A DNA stretch of 64,000 nt from Paenibacillus polymyxa M1 (GCF_000237325.1 NC_017542.1:688501-752500); one strand, 5' to 3'. Counted from the stretch's first letter, positions 16,381 through 24,834 are shown. Numbers and translations are program-made. The notes: a model not told the origin generated them from the letters alone.

Positions 16381-16461
16381 GTCAGGCATATCCTCCTTTA
16401 TAAAAGATTCAAGCTAAGTCTCCGTACTATACAAGCTATGAGGATAGGATTGATGGATATG

Positions 16462-16479
16462 CCCGATCTCGGTAAAAAA
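16462..16479. repeat. 18-bp direct repeat, copy 1
   Basis: CCCGATCTCGGTAAAAAA, identical to 17389-17406. The two copies bracket the MOSC gene. Confidence 0.8.
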
Positions 16480-16524
16480 GTTGTCTCTACACAAAACATA
16501 CTAACTCATTGAACCACTTCCACC

Positions 16525-17208
16525 TTACGAATTGCCTGAAAGTCTTTCCCGAGAATCCGTTTCGGTTCCCGCCAAACGTTTTAGAAACGTATTTCTCCAG
16601 TTTACGGACAATTCTTCCACTTCGAGAATTTGTTTAATACCCTCGATATGATCCTTCTCTTGATGCATAATTCGATTGGCAAATGAAACCGTAATTGCTT
16701 TCGGATGGCGATGAAGGAGGGATAGTCCGTCGGCTTTAGAGGCAACTCCCTCTTCCAGAACGCGGAAGTAGAATCCCGTGTAGCCTGTTTGCTGTACCTT
16801 CAAGGGCATGTCCGGTACGCCGTACTTGATGGACAACTTGTAGCAAGGCTGTCTTGGCTGGCTAACTTGAACGATAGCTTTGCCAAGCTTAAAGACGTCT
16901 CCAATGCAAACGTCGGATTCTAGCAAACCCTTTATCGTTAAATTTTCCCCGAACGCGCCGTAATCGAGCGGTCTCCGCAATTCATTTTCCCAGAACGGAT
17001 AGTGCTCGTAGGGATAGACGCATACAGCTTTCTCTTTACCCCCGTGATGAACTAGATCGCCCTGCCCATCCCCTTCGAAGTTTAGATAAGATAAATACAA
17101 ATATTCATCTGTGGCCGACTTGAATATCCCCGTAGAAACGTCCTTCTGATTAAACTGGATCTGCTTGGGCATGCCGACATTAAGTGAAAGGATTTTAATA
17201 GATGCCAT
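16525..17208 (-). CDS. MOSC domain protein (YiiM-like)
   Basis: A 227-residue MOSC protein; the domain is shared with molybdenum cofactor sulfurases, and YiiM-type members act in molybdoenzyme-dependent detoxification. Visible hallmarks are GDGQGDLVHHGGKEKAVCVYP, FGENLTIKG and the conserved Cys in SQPRQPCYKL. Start at ATG 17208 behind AGGGG; the frame is open 23 codons upstream without support. It stands alone, bracketed by an identical 18-bp repeat, which suggests acquisition or deletion-prone cargo. No molybdopterin genes are nearby. Confidence 0.85.
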   Translation of the reverse strand: MASIKILSLNVGMPKQIQFNQKDVSTGIFKSATDEYLYLSYLNFEGDGQGDLVHHGGKEKAVCVYPYEHYPFWENELRRPLDYGAFGENLTIKGLLESDVCIGDVFKLGKAIVQVSQPRQPCYKLSIKYGVPDMPLKVQQTGYTGFYFRVLEEGVASKADGLSLLHRHPKAITVSFANRIMHQEKDHIEGIKQILEVEELSVNWRNTFLKRLAGTETDSRERLSGNS

Positions 17209-17388
17209 TCGGATCACCCCTACTCTTTTTACATTTCGGTAATTCCTTCTTTTGACTCTGTTCGTCCCCGTTTCCATTTTACACTCCTCTATGCGCTATT
17301 TGCGAATTTTTGATTAGTCTCCGTTAATGGGATAGAGTCCTTTTTGGGCAACTCATCGTTCCGGGAGCGATGTTCTCGTTCGAACATA

Positions 17389-17406
17389 CCCGATCTCGGT
17401 AAAAAA
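17389..17406. repeat. 18-bp direct repeat, copy 2
   Basis: Exact copy of 16462-16479. The preceding base context also shares AT before the repeat in a similar arrangement (ATGCCCGATC versus ATACCCGATC). Confidence 0.8.
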
Positions 17407-17419
17407 ATGAATTAGAGAA

Positions 17420-17657
17420 TGTGTATAAAAATACAAAAAAGGCTGAACGAAAAGAATTCGTTCAGCCTTTTAAATGGTTATGCACATGTTTTGCACATGT
17501 TGTATACACTTTATCCACCGCATATTAATGTTTATCCACAGAAATAACATGATTTATACACAAATTGTGCACAATCTGTAGATAATATTACGATAATTCA
17601 TACTTTGCACACAGTTTGTCCACAAACTATCAACATATTGGGTGTAATTGTGGATAT
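17420..17657. promoter_or_regulatory. Dense cluster of DnaA boxes outside an origin context
   Basis: Four exact matches to TTATNCACA: 17420-17428 (minus strand), 17478-17486, 17532-17540 and 17554-17562. At least five single-mismatch boxes accompany them: 17489-17497, 17511-17519, 17565-17573, 17616-17624 and 17649-17657 (minus). That is nine boxes in under 240 bases of AT-rich, non-coding DNA. No dnaA, dnaN or rep gene is present, so it resembles the extra-origin DnaA-box clusters of Bacillus subtilis that titrate DnaA, rather than oriC. It could also regulate the small gene at 17668-17949, although that gene is read toward the cluster. Confidence 0.75.
17438..17470. terminator. Rho-independent terminator hairpin
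   Basis: Perfect 14-bp stem AAAGGCTGAACGAA / TTCGTTCAGCCTTT flanked by A and T runs. It can end minus-strand transcription from the YjzC-like gene, and lies inside the DnaA-box cluster. Confidence 0.75.
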
Positions 17658-17667
17658 ACTTCCGTAA

Positions 17668-17949
17668 TTATCGATCACCAGTTTTTAAATGGCGGCGTGG
17701 GTGCGTGATTTTACCCATTTTATTCTTGTCATCCTCTTTGGGGATAAGTCGTTCATCGGTACGTCCTTCGTGATGGTTATCAAAGGCATATTCGGTCATT
17801 TTCCACTCGGAAGTACCCAAAATAACATCAGCTGGAAAGTGCTGGCCTCTGTGCAAATGTTGCTCATGTCCATCCTCATCCACATAAATACCATCCACTT
17901 CTACCTTTTCACCCGTTAGTGGGAGTAAATCCTTTCCTTTGTGTTCCAT
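17668..17949 (-). CDS. YjzC-like small protein (93 aa)
   Basis: GGAGGGG precedes the ATG. The pattern TGEKVEVDGIYVDEDG, LHRGQHFPADVILG and the following EW is reminiscent of the YjzC family of short beta-rich Firmicute proteins, but similarity is weak. The C-terminus is basic and charged. It is the last gene of a minus-strand run, 30 bases after the glycosyltransferase, and its 3' end touches the DnaA-box cluster. Confidence 0.6.
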   Translation of the reverse strand: MEHKGKDLLPLTGEKVEVDGIYVDEDGHEQHLHRGQHFPADVILGTSEWKMTEYAFDNHHEGRTDERLIPKEDDKNKMGKITHPRRHLKTGDR

Positions 17950-17979
17950 TGGTATCCCCTCCGTCTGGCTTATTCTTCG

Positions 17980-19131
17980 TTAATTTGTCCGGACAGAGGT
18001 TCTTTTATCCACAAGCTGCAGTAAAATATCCTCGGCAATTTGGTCTGCGGGATGAGGTTTGCGAAGTAACTCAATCGCCTGCTTCATTTCCTTAGCAAGA
18101 GAGGGGGTGGAGATCAGATCCAGACAATGTTGAATCAGTTCCTCTGTTGTGCGAGCAATGCGGGCAGCTCCTTTTTGCTGCAGATACAGAGCATTATTTA
18201 GTTCCTGCCCGGGTACGGGTTTGAACACCAGGATAGGTAAACCCGATGCGATGCTTTCCGAGAGTGTGATACCACCGGGCTTTGTAATCACCAGATTGCT
18301 TGCTCGCATAAGTGCCGGGACGTAGCCCACGAATCCGTAGGTGTAGATGTCGGGGTGGTCCGCATACAGCGCATCCAATTCTGCTTTTAGCTGCTGGTTG
18401 CGTCCGCAGACGATCAGCAGTCGTAGCTGCGGAAGTCGGCTTAAATGACGACAGATATCCAGTATGCCGGATAACACACCATATGCACCTGCCATAATGA
18501 GCAACGTGGTCGTCTCAGTTTGTAACGGTGGGATTACCTGTTGCTGATCAGGGACTTCGTTGACAGATAGGTTATAAAAAGAAGCGTGAATCGGAATCCC
18601 GGTCGCGGCAATACGTTCGATAGGTATTCCTCGCTGTGCGGCTTCCTGCTGAAGATCCTCAGTGGCTACATAGTAGCGATCAATATCGGGATGCAGCCAG
18701 CGCCCATGCAGGTCAAAGTCTGTAACCACGTTGACAATAGGCAAATTCATTCCCATTTTGCGGCGTAACGCCGGGAGAGCGAGCTGCGGGAACGTATGGA
18801 TTACGAGATCCGGCAACTCCTTTTTCAGTGTGAGAGCAAGTTGACGCATTCCGAATGAATGCAACACATGGCCAAAGGCCGATTTAGCTTGCATACCGCG
18901 CGTGATGTTATAGACCCAGCCGTAAAGCTGTGGAATGGTTTTGAAGCTTTGCATATATACAAATTTGGTTAGCCCATTCAACCATGGATGTGATTCAGCC
19001 ATCAGGTCGAGTAGTTGTACCTCGCAGTGTCCGAGTCTTCGCAGACTATCCATGATTGCCCGGGCGGCCTGCACATGGCCTTCCCCGTAGCTGGCGTATA
19101 ATATTAGAATTTTTGGTGCTGAGACTTCCAT
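17980..19131 (-). CDS. UgtP/YpfP-like glycosyltransferase (MGDG synthase family)
   Basis: A 383-residue GT28-type enzyme predicted to add a sugar to diacylglycerol for glycolipids and lipoteichoic acid anchors. The N-terminal lipid-acceptor half starts KILILYASYGEGHVQAARAI, as in MGDG synthases, followed by TKFVYM and HTFPQLALPALRR. The nucleotide-sugar half has VVTDFDLHGRWLHPDIDRYYVA, LIMAGAYGVLSG and KPGGITLSESIASGLPILV. AGGGGG precedes the ATG. It may be co-transcribed with the serine hydrolase upstream (43-base gap). True substrate is inferred from family. Confidence 0.87.
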   Translation of the reverse strand: MEVSAPKILILYASYGEGHVQAARAIMDSLRRLGHCEVQLLDLMAESHPWLNGLTKFVYMQSFKTIPQLYGWVYNITRGMQAKSAFGHVLHSFGMRQLALTLKKELPDLVIHTFPQLALPALRRKMGMNLPIVNVVTDFDLHGRWLHPDIDRYYVATEDLQQEAAQRGIPIERIAATGIPIHASFYNLSVNEVPDQQQVIPPLQTETTTLLIMAGAYGVLSGILDICRHLSRLPQLRLLIVCGRNQQLKAELDALYADHPDIYTYGFVGYVPALMRASNLVITKPGGITLSESIASGLPILVFKPVPGQELNNALYLQQKGAARIARTTEELIQHCLDLISTPSLAKEMKQAIELLRKPHPADQIAEDILLQLVDKRTSVRTN

Positions 19132-19174
19132 GATTGTTTAGCCCCCTATATTCAATAAGCACATGTAGCTCATT

Positions 19175-20212
19175 TTAGGAACGTTCCAAGTTGAGGGAGG
19201 ATACGGCTGGCAAAACGAAACGCTCTAGCAGTGTTCGTGGGTTTTTCCAACGGCTCACCTTACTGTCTGCTGTAAATACCACGACTGCATTCGCTTCCGG
19301 TATCAGATAAATTTGCTGTCCTCCATGTCCGTGTGCACACGCATAATCAATGTCGTGGAGTCGTCCAGTCCACCATTGGAATCCGTAATCTCCGAATTCC
19401 GGATAGCCTTCAATCTGTCGCTGCGTCGCCTCATGCAGCCAATCGGCTGGAATCAATTCTCTGCCATTCCAGATGCCTTGATGAAGGCAGCAATCGCCGA
19501 ATTTAGCCATGTCTCGCGACGTCAGATACAGTCCGATGTGGCCCATGGTGTAGCCCTCTGGATCTTGTGCCCAACCACTTCTCCCGAACCCTAACGGTTC
19601 GAATAAATGCTGGAGAGCATACGTATAGGCGTCAATCCCACAGCAACGGGTGAGCAGAACGGACAACAGATGTGAATCCACACTGCGATATTGGAATACG
19701 CCGATTTGATCCTCCTGTACAGGTAAGCGTAGGGCAAAGGACGGCCAGCTTTTGCTGCGATGAAAACGGTGGATAAAGGCTTCACCGAGCTTTTTGCCCG
19801 TCTGCCAATACAAGCCTGACGTCATAGTCAACAGATGACGAATCGTAATCCGTTCTAGCAGTGTTTCCTTCCGCTTGGGTAAATACTCAGGCAACAACTT
19901 ATGCACAGCGGTCTCTGGTCCGGGCATATCCCCACGTGCCATAGCAATGCCGACGAGCGTGGAAGTGAAGCTTTTGGTTGCGGAACGCAAATCGTTCAGG
20001 GAGCTTGCTTCATGACCGTTGTAATAGCGTTCCCAGATCAGCTTGCCGTGGCGAAGCAGCAGAAAGCTATGCATTTTCGGAAATTTGGCTCGGATTTCGT
20101 GGTCTGCCTGATCAAGTAGGGAGGCATCGATGTCTTCCTCTTCACAAGTTCCGAGGTTCAGCGCAGACAGACGGGCAACAGGTGCAGTGAACAGTGGAGC
20201 ATAACGGCTCAT
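19175..20212 (-). CDS. Serine hydrolase, beta-lactamase class C / penicillin-binding-like
   Basis: A 345-residue protein with the catalytic SxxK tetrad SATK (in LRSATKSFTS), a YxS triad in FQYRSVDSH and the KTG-equivalent HGHGG near the C-terminus (ACAHGHGGQQIY). There is no signal peptide or membrane anchor, so it appears cytoplasmic, like many EstB-type esterases. GGGG lies just before the ATG. Substrate unknown; resistance activity should not be assumed. Confidence 0.82.
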   Translation of the reverse strand: MSRYAPLFTAPVARLSALNLGTCEEEDIDASLLDQADHEIRAKFPKMHSFLLLRHGKLIWERYYNGHEASSLNDLRSATKSFTSTLVGIAMARGDMPGPETAVHKLLPEYLPKRKETLLERITIRHLLTMTSGLYWQTGKKLGEAFIHRFHRSKSWPSFALRLPVQEDQIGVFQYRSVDSHLLSVLLTRCCGIDAYTYALQHLFEPLGFGRSGWAQDPEGYTMGHIGLYLTSRDMAKFGDCCLHQGIWNGRELIPADWLHEATQRQIEGYPEFGDYGFQWWTGRLHDIDYACAHGHGGQQIYLIPEANAVVVFTADSKVSRWKNPRTLLERFVLPAVSSLNLERS

Positions 20213-20576
20213 CCTTTTTCCCCCCTTGTTATGTTTATTTATTTTACCCCAAACACATACGCTCCAAAAGCCGATAAATAAGGTATACCTCTATGCAGCA
20301 GCTAATTGAGAACTCCAAATGATATGAAGCGTAAAAGATAGGTAAAATCAATGTGAATTTACTGGAAAGCTGAAAGCTGTATCTGAATATGGTATAATGG
20401 GGTAGTGATTCAGCCAAAAGAAAATCGGTTAATAATAGTGTCAGGTACATGCCTCGCATAAGGCATTCCCGACCTAAGCTGCACTAGACATACTACTTCA
20501 CTGCATAAGGACATCAATACTTTTCGGCATTCTCTTCAACGGAGCACTTATTTTCAACGTTTTGGGAGGGAGTTAC

Positions 20577-20765
20577 ATGGCAACGAAAGGTCATAATGAA
20601 GTTAAGGAAAGTCTGCGGGAAATGACTCGAATTTTCCGGCCTAAGGATCCCAAAAAATTTGTAAAGGAATATGTGCGAAAATACCGGATAACAGGAGGGT
20701 ATGAGGAAGAGTTGACCATGGTGGTGGAAAACGAACTCGGCCGCATAAATTCTTCAGTATCTTAA
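20577..20765 (+). CDS. Small basic hypothetical protein (62 aa)
   Basis: ATG 20577 lies six bases after GGGAGGG; an in-frame TTG five codons earlier is part of the ribosome binding site. The product is helical and charged, with RIFRPKDPKKFVKEYVRKYR and a C-terminal EEELTMVVENEL helix. No family recognised. A terminator follows within 40 bases, so it is a stand-alone gene. Confidence 0.55.
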   Translation: MATKGHNEVKESLREMTRIFRPKDPKKFVKEYVRKYRITGGYEEELTMVVENELGRINSSVS

Positions 20766-20802
20766 GGGTTCGCTTACGAACAACTAGAAACACGACTTTT
20801 AT

Positions 20803-20836
20803 AAACCGTCTATCCACAGAGGAGACGGTTTTTTTG
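20803..20836 (+). terminator. Terminator of the 62-aa gene
   Basis: AAACCGTCT / AGACGGTTT stem with an eleven-base loop, followed by a T run. Confidence 0.75.
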
Positions 20837-20867
20837 TGTCCGTCCTGCATACAATGGGATAGGTTTA

Positions 20868-21650
20868 GTGAATTTGTATGCTCAAAGGAGGCGGATTCCA
20901 ATAGAAATAGCGATACGAACACCGGAGGAAATCGGCTACATGAGGGAGGCCGGACGTATTTTGGCAGATTGCCATCGTACGCTGGAAAGTCGTATTCTTC
21001 CGGGAATCACAACGCTTGAAATCGATGCTTGGGTGGAGCAATTTCTAAGCAAGCGTGGAGCTACGCCTGAACAAAAGGGCTATAAAGGGTTCCCTTATGC
21101 TACCTGCGCTTCGGTCAATGAGGTGGTATGTCACGGCTTTCCCTCGGAGCGGGTGCTTCATGACGGGGATATTGTGACCATCGACATTGTGGTCAACAAG
21201 GACGGGTGGCTGGCTGACCGGGGATGGACCTACGCAGTGGGTAACATCAGCCGGCCGGTAGCAAAGCTGTTGCGGCAGACCCATAAGGCGCTAATGCGAG
21301 GCATCGACGTTGCCCGCCCCGGCAGGACATTAGGGGATATCGGGCATGCGGTGGGAAAAGCGGCAGGCTGGCGGCGGTACGGTAACGTCAAATCTCTGAT
21401 CGGGCATGGGATCGGCCGCCAAATGCATGAACCGCCGGACGTTCTCCACTACGGTCGTGCTAGAACAGGATTGCCACTGCGCGAAGGGATGGTGATTACC
21501 ATTGAGCCGGTATTTACCCTCGGACCCGAAGGCGCGGTGCTCTGGGGGGATGATGGTTGGACCATCAGCACAGCAGACGGCAGTTGGGGCGCTCAATATG
21601 AGCACACCATTGCGATTACAAAGAACGGTCCTTATATTTTGACCTCGTAA
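20868..21650 (+). CDS. map: Type I methionine aminopeptidase
   Basis: Removes the initiator methionine from new proteins. All five dinuclear-metal ligands are visible: Asp in VTIDIVV, Asp in LADRGWT, His in IGHGIGR, Glu in TIEPV and Glu in YEHTIAI. The N-terminal IRTPEEIGYMREAGRILAD is the usual family start. The coordinates use an in-frame GTG with a poor ribosome binding site. A perfect AAAGGAGG lies at 20884-20891, with only ATT (20895) or ATA (20901) in frame at suitable distance, so a non-canonical start is possible. It is not in a ribosomal operon here, which suggests a second map copy. Confidence 0.88.
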   Translation: MNLYAQRRRIPIEIAIRTPEEIGYMREAGRILADCHRTLESRILPGITTLEIDAWVEQFLSKRGATPEQKGYKGFPYATCASVNEVVCHGFPSERVLHDGDIVTIDIVVNKDGWLADRGWTYAVGNISRPVAKLLRQTHKALMRGIDVARPGRTLGDIGHAVGKAAGWRRYGNVKSLIGHGIGRQMHEPPDVLHYGRARTGLPLREGMVITIEPVFTLGPEGAVLWGDDGWTISTADGSWGAQYEHTIAITKNGPYILTS

Positions 21651-21809
21651 AAGAGTATTGTGCCATAGGGAGTCCAATGTGCGGGTCGTGTGCATAAGAC
21701 TCTCTTGGTAAGTTTTTTAGGATGGCCTATCCACTTCACTAAACAATGAGCTTCTTGTTATAGATCATAGATCGAGATTCGGATCGTCGATATAATAGGA
21801 GGCATAATA

Positions 21810-22346
21810 TTGGAAACTAGGAGTGGAACCCACATGATGATCAGGGAAGCGATGATATCAGATGCCGAAGACATCGCCAAGGTGCACGTAGACTGCTGGA
21901 GAACGACATACAAAGATATCATGCCTGACGAGGTTCTGGAACGTCTTTCCTATGAGCAAAGAATAGAATTATGGAATGCGAATCTATCTACTGAAGACGG
22001 TCACCTCGTATATGTTGCTGAAAATGAAAAGGGGGAAATTATCGGATTTGTGAGTGGAGGTCCGGAAAAGTCAGGGGAATATCCCCCGTATGGGGGAGAG
22101 ATCACGGCTATTTATGTTTTGAGTGAATACCATAGTTTAGGGCTCGGCAAAAGACTTTTTCTACGCTTGCTTCAACATTTTAATAGTATGGATATTCACT
22201 CTGTCATGGTGTGGGTGCTGGCAGATAATCCAGCGTGTACTTTTTATGAAAGACTGGGGGCCAAGCCTGTAGTAGAACAGCATATTATAAATATGGGTGG
22301 CAAAAACCTGAACATGGTGGCTTACGGCTGGCTGCTATTCCGATAG
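21810..22346 (+). CDS. GNAT family N-acetyltransferase
   Basis: A 178-residue GNAT protein with the N-terminal strand IREAMISDAEDIAKVHVDCWR, the motif A segment YVLSEYHSLGLGKRLFLRLL and the C-terminal FYERLGAKPV. TTG 21810 is seven bases after AGGAGG and is kept as start; an ATG eight codons in (21834) also has a plausible AGGAG. The 3' end overlaps the convergent DUF438 gene by 12 bases. Substrate unknown. Confidence 0.82.
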   Translation: METRSGTHMMIREAMISDAEDIAKVHVDCWRTTYKDIMPDEVLERLSYEQRIELWNANLSTEDGHLVYVAENEKGEIIGFVSGGPEKSGEYPPYGGEITAIYVLSEYHSLGLGKRLFLRLLQHFNSMDIHSVMVWVLADNPACTFYERLGAKPVVEQHIINMGGKNLNMVAYGWLLFR

Positions 22347-23594
22347 AATACGTTTTTGTCCTTCCAAGGCGCGAATAGGAGCGATGTTTTGCGTGAATTC
22401 CAGCGTTCCCAGATAGCGTCCTTCGTTATCCCGAACGGCAAAATAACGGATGTAGACAAATTTGTCCTTGATTGGAATCCAAAAATCCTCAACATCCTTG
22501 CGGCCGGCCTTAAAATCCTCCAGCAGTTTCTCAACGACATGCACGCTTTGCGGCGGATGGCAATTTTGCACGGTACGACCAATGACGGCCTTTGTGCGGG
22601 CAAAGATCCGTTCTTTACCGTGAGAGAAATAGCGAACAACATCATTTTCATCGATAAAGGTCAGGTCCACAGGCAGATGATTCAACAGCAGTTCCAATTG
22701 TTGTACAGATACAATCCCTGTCTCAAATCGCACGAACCCTTGCGGAGTGCCAGAAGTGTCTTCTTTTTGCTCAAGGGCTTCTACAGGCTCCTCTGCCCGT
22801 TCAGGTATCCATTCACGCTCAGGAGCGGTCAGGCAGAAACCGATTTCCTCGCTTTCCCGGGCTATTTTTAGCCATTCATCCTCGGTCAGCTTACTGAGTG
22901 CCATCGGCAGCAAAATATTTTCTTCCTTGAATACCATTTCATTCACTTCGCTCATGATATGGGCAAGCGCCTTCCCGATCTGCTCACGATCTCCGTTATA
23001 TTCGGTGAGCAGCTTCTTCGCATCCTTGATTGCGGCGCGAATGCCGTCGTCCACTCCCCACATTACTTTGGTTGGACCAAAGATCCCATAACGTTCTAGA
23101 TAAGGAAATACTAGATTTTCTTTGCGGCTATAGTGTTTGTCTACATCCATTAGCAGACTTAAATCCTCAAGCAGCTTGTAAATAACCTTGGGACTGTCTT
23201 CTTTTTGAAATTGCTCTGCATGCAATGCCAGCTTAAAGTTGACTAGCCGTTCGATCTCACGATTTTCCAGCTTAAAGGTGTGAACAGGATGTCCCGGTTG
23301 TTCCTCAGGTCCTGCAGGACGGTGAATATCCTCAATAGAGCCCTTGAATATCGACGTATGAACGGAACAGAGGCGCTGGACTTCCGACACCGGAATTCCT
23401 TCCTCAGTCATTAAGGCATGCTCCATCGCTGAAATTTCTGCCACGCTCACTCCACCAACAGCCTCTGCAAAACGAGCTTTGACTTCCTCCACGCTTTTCC
23501 CAGCATGTAGTTCTTTAATAATTTCCTTCAGTGTTCGCTGACGCTCCGTTAATTCCTGTGCTGTATGTTCACGGTTGTTAATTAGCTCGCTCAT
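22335..23594 (-). CDS. DUF438 / hemerythrin / PAS domain protein
   Basis: A 419-residue protein with three parts: an N-terminal DUF438 domain (about 15-85, LKEIIKELHAGKSVEEVKARF), a hemerythrin-like HHE domain (about 100-240) and a C-terminal PAS domain (about 290-410) containing DENDVVRYFSHGKERIF and GRTVQNCHPPQSVHVVEK. HHE domains bind a di-iron centre and sense or handle O2 and NO; this architecture is common next to DUF1858 proteins in facultative anaerobes. The DUF1858 gene lies 14 bases upstream on the same strand. Role in oxygen or nitric oxide response is inferred. Confidence 0.85.
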   Translation of the reverse strand: MSELINNREHTAQELTERQRTLKEIIKELHAGKSVEEVKARFAEAVGGVSVAEISAMEHALMTEEGIPVSEVQRLCSVHTSIFKGSIEDIHRPAGPEEQPGHPVHTFKLENREIERLVNFKLALHAEQFQKEDSPKVIYKLLEDLSLLMDVDKHYSRKENLVFPYLERYGIFGPTKVMWGVDDGIRAAIKDAKKLLTEYNGDREQIGKALAHIMSEVNEMVFKEENILLPMALSKLTEDEWLKIARESEEIGFCLTAPEREWIPERAEEPVEALEQKEDTSGTPQGFVRFETGIVSVQQLELLLNHLPVDLTFIDENDVVRYFSHGKERIFARTKAVIGRTVQNCHPPQSVHVVEKLLEDFKAGRKDVEDFWIPIKDKFVYIRYFAVRDNEGRYLGTLEFTQNIAPIRALEGQKRILSE

Positions 23595-23608
23595 GATCGT
23601 TAACCCCT

Positions 23609-23836
23609 TTATTTTTGAATGGTAAAACCATGTTGCATAAACGTCTGCTGCACAGTTTCCATACCTATTTTCTTCAATGCAATTCCCTTGGACAGTGTCA
23701 TAAAACGTCCTGCGGTTTGGAGCATACCGGGCTTGGCAATATCGTCAAAACCTAGTTTTACCATAATGTCCTTCACTTCAGGATGACGATTAACAAGGTT
23801 AAATATGGACTCATCCCAATGCAGTATTTTATCCAT
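23609..23836 (-). CDS. DUF1858 domain protein (75 aa)
   Basis: ATG 23836 follows GAGGGG at eight bases; the frame opens eleven codons earlier. Residues FNLVNRHPEVKDIMVKLGF and the GMLQTAGRFMTLSKGIALKKIGM stretch are typical of the DUF1858 fold found beside hemerythrin/DUF438 proteins and iron-cluster repair (Ric/ScdA) domains. It is the first gene of the two-gene operon and lies behind an Fnr-like palindrome. Confidence 0.82.
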   Translation of the reverse strand: MDKILHWDESIFNLVNRHPEVKDIMVKLGFDDIAKPGMLQTAGRFMTLSKGIALKKIGMETVQQTFMQHGFTIQK

Positions 23837-23900
23837 TTGTTCATCCCCTCGATTGAGAACGTTTTTCATTTACAGAGTAGCATAGGTCCAAACGAGCTAT

Positions 23901-23916
23901 TGTGATTGTACGCACA
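23901..23916. promoter_or_regulatory. Fnr-box-like palindrome
   Basis: TGTGATTGTACGCACA matches TGTGA-N6-TCACA at all but one position, about 65 bases upstream of the DUF1858 start. This suggests anaerobic control of the DUF1858-DUF438 operon. Confidence 0.5.
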
Positions 23917-23957
23917 ATATTGTTCAGGTGGTTGACAACTGTAAATCTTGGTTTATA

Positions 23958-23983
23958 TACTGTGTATAAGGATATATACAGTA
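23958..23983. promoter_or_regulatory. Probable GntR (YtrA-type) operator
   Basis: TACTGT (23958-23963) and ACAGTA (23978-23983) form an inverted repeat around GTATA/TATAT, 90 bases before the ABC exporter operon that encodes its own GntR regulator. Confidence 0.45.
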
Positions 23984-24073
23984 ATAACACTGAATACTGT
24001 CGTAACACCTTCGAAATGAAGAGCGAACGAGGTCGTTATTCACAGGCAGTGCAGAAGGGATCAGGATAAGAAA

Positions 24074-24793
24074 ATGACGATCATGAAGCAAGCATGGATG
24101 ATTACCCGTCAGGATTTTCGCAAGAATCCATATGCAGCACTATGGACGTTGCTGTTTATTGCGTATTTGGGATTTACCATGAGTTTTGCGGTAAGTGTGC
24201 AATGGGGTGAGCATGCAGCCTTGAGTCCAGTAGCTGATTTCATCATGCTGACGTTGATTCCGTTTTTAGGGTTCATTTATAACCGTCGAGCGTTCAAATA
24301 TTTGCAGGAAGATTCTTATACGCACATGCTAGCCTTTTTCCGCACCTTGCCTATACCGATGAAAGCGGTAATTATGAGTCGAATTCAACAGGCGGTGTTG
24401 GCGTTTGTTGCGAATAGTGTGATATTTTTTGCTCTTTTGTTTACGTTGTCAGGTACGCTTCGGGTATATGCCAGCACAGGTTTCTTTGTATCGTTTGCTC
24501 TGACCTGGATAGGCTACGGAATGCTCATTCAAGCCATTTATATTCACTTGGAATTTTTGAAAAGAGGAACAGAGTACTTCTGGCTATCTATTGTGATCAT
24601 GCTAATGTGCGGGATGGTTACGATTATAGCTCGAGTATGTGGGGCCAATCTGGTATCGATAACGGCTTCTTACAGTAAGGAATGGTTGCTGTTGTCCCCG
24701 GTGATGTGGGGAGCATTGTTAGCAGGAGTTCTGGCTATGTCAGTGTCCTATCGGGTGACACAGCGTAAACTCATGAAACGGAACTTAACTTAG
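24074..24793 (+). CDS. Multi-span membrane protein, ABC exporter permease-like
   Basis: A 239-residue protein with six hydrophobic segments (for example YAALWTLLFIAYLGFTMSFA and LTLIPFLGFIYNRRAF), a size and pattern that fit the integral membrane subunit of ytr-like ABC transporters. It is the first gene of an operon with a GntR regulator and two ABC ATPases. Family membership rests mainly on topology and context. Confidence 0.65.
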   Translation: MTIMKQAWMITRQDFRKNPYAALWTLLFIAYLGFTMSFAVSVQWGEHAALSPVADFIMLTLIPFLGFIYNRRAFKYLQEDSYTHMLAFFRTLPIPMKAVIMSRIQQAVLAFVANSVIFFALLFTLSGTLRVYASTGFFVSFALTWIGYGMLIQAIYIHLEFLKRGTEYFWLSIVIMLMCGMVTIIARVCGANLVSITASYSKEWLLLSPVMWGALLAGVLAMSVSYRVTQRKLMKRNLT

Positions 24794-24834
24794 TAGTATG
24801 TGTACAAAAATAACAAAAAAGGGGGGGAAAGCAG

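Noticed and set aside
17420..17657. Chromosomal oriC
   Set aside because: The DnaA boxes are striking, but none of the genes that normally flank oriC in Firmicutes (dnaA, dnaN, rpmH, recF, gyrB) is nearby. It is therefore reported only as a DnaA-box cluster.
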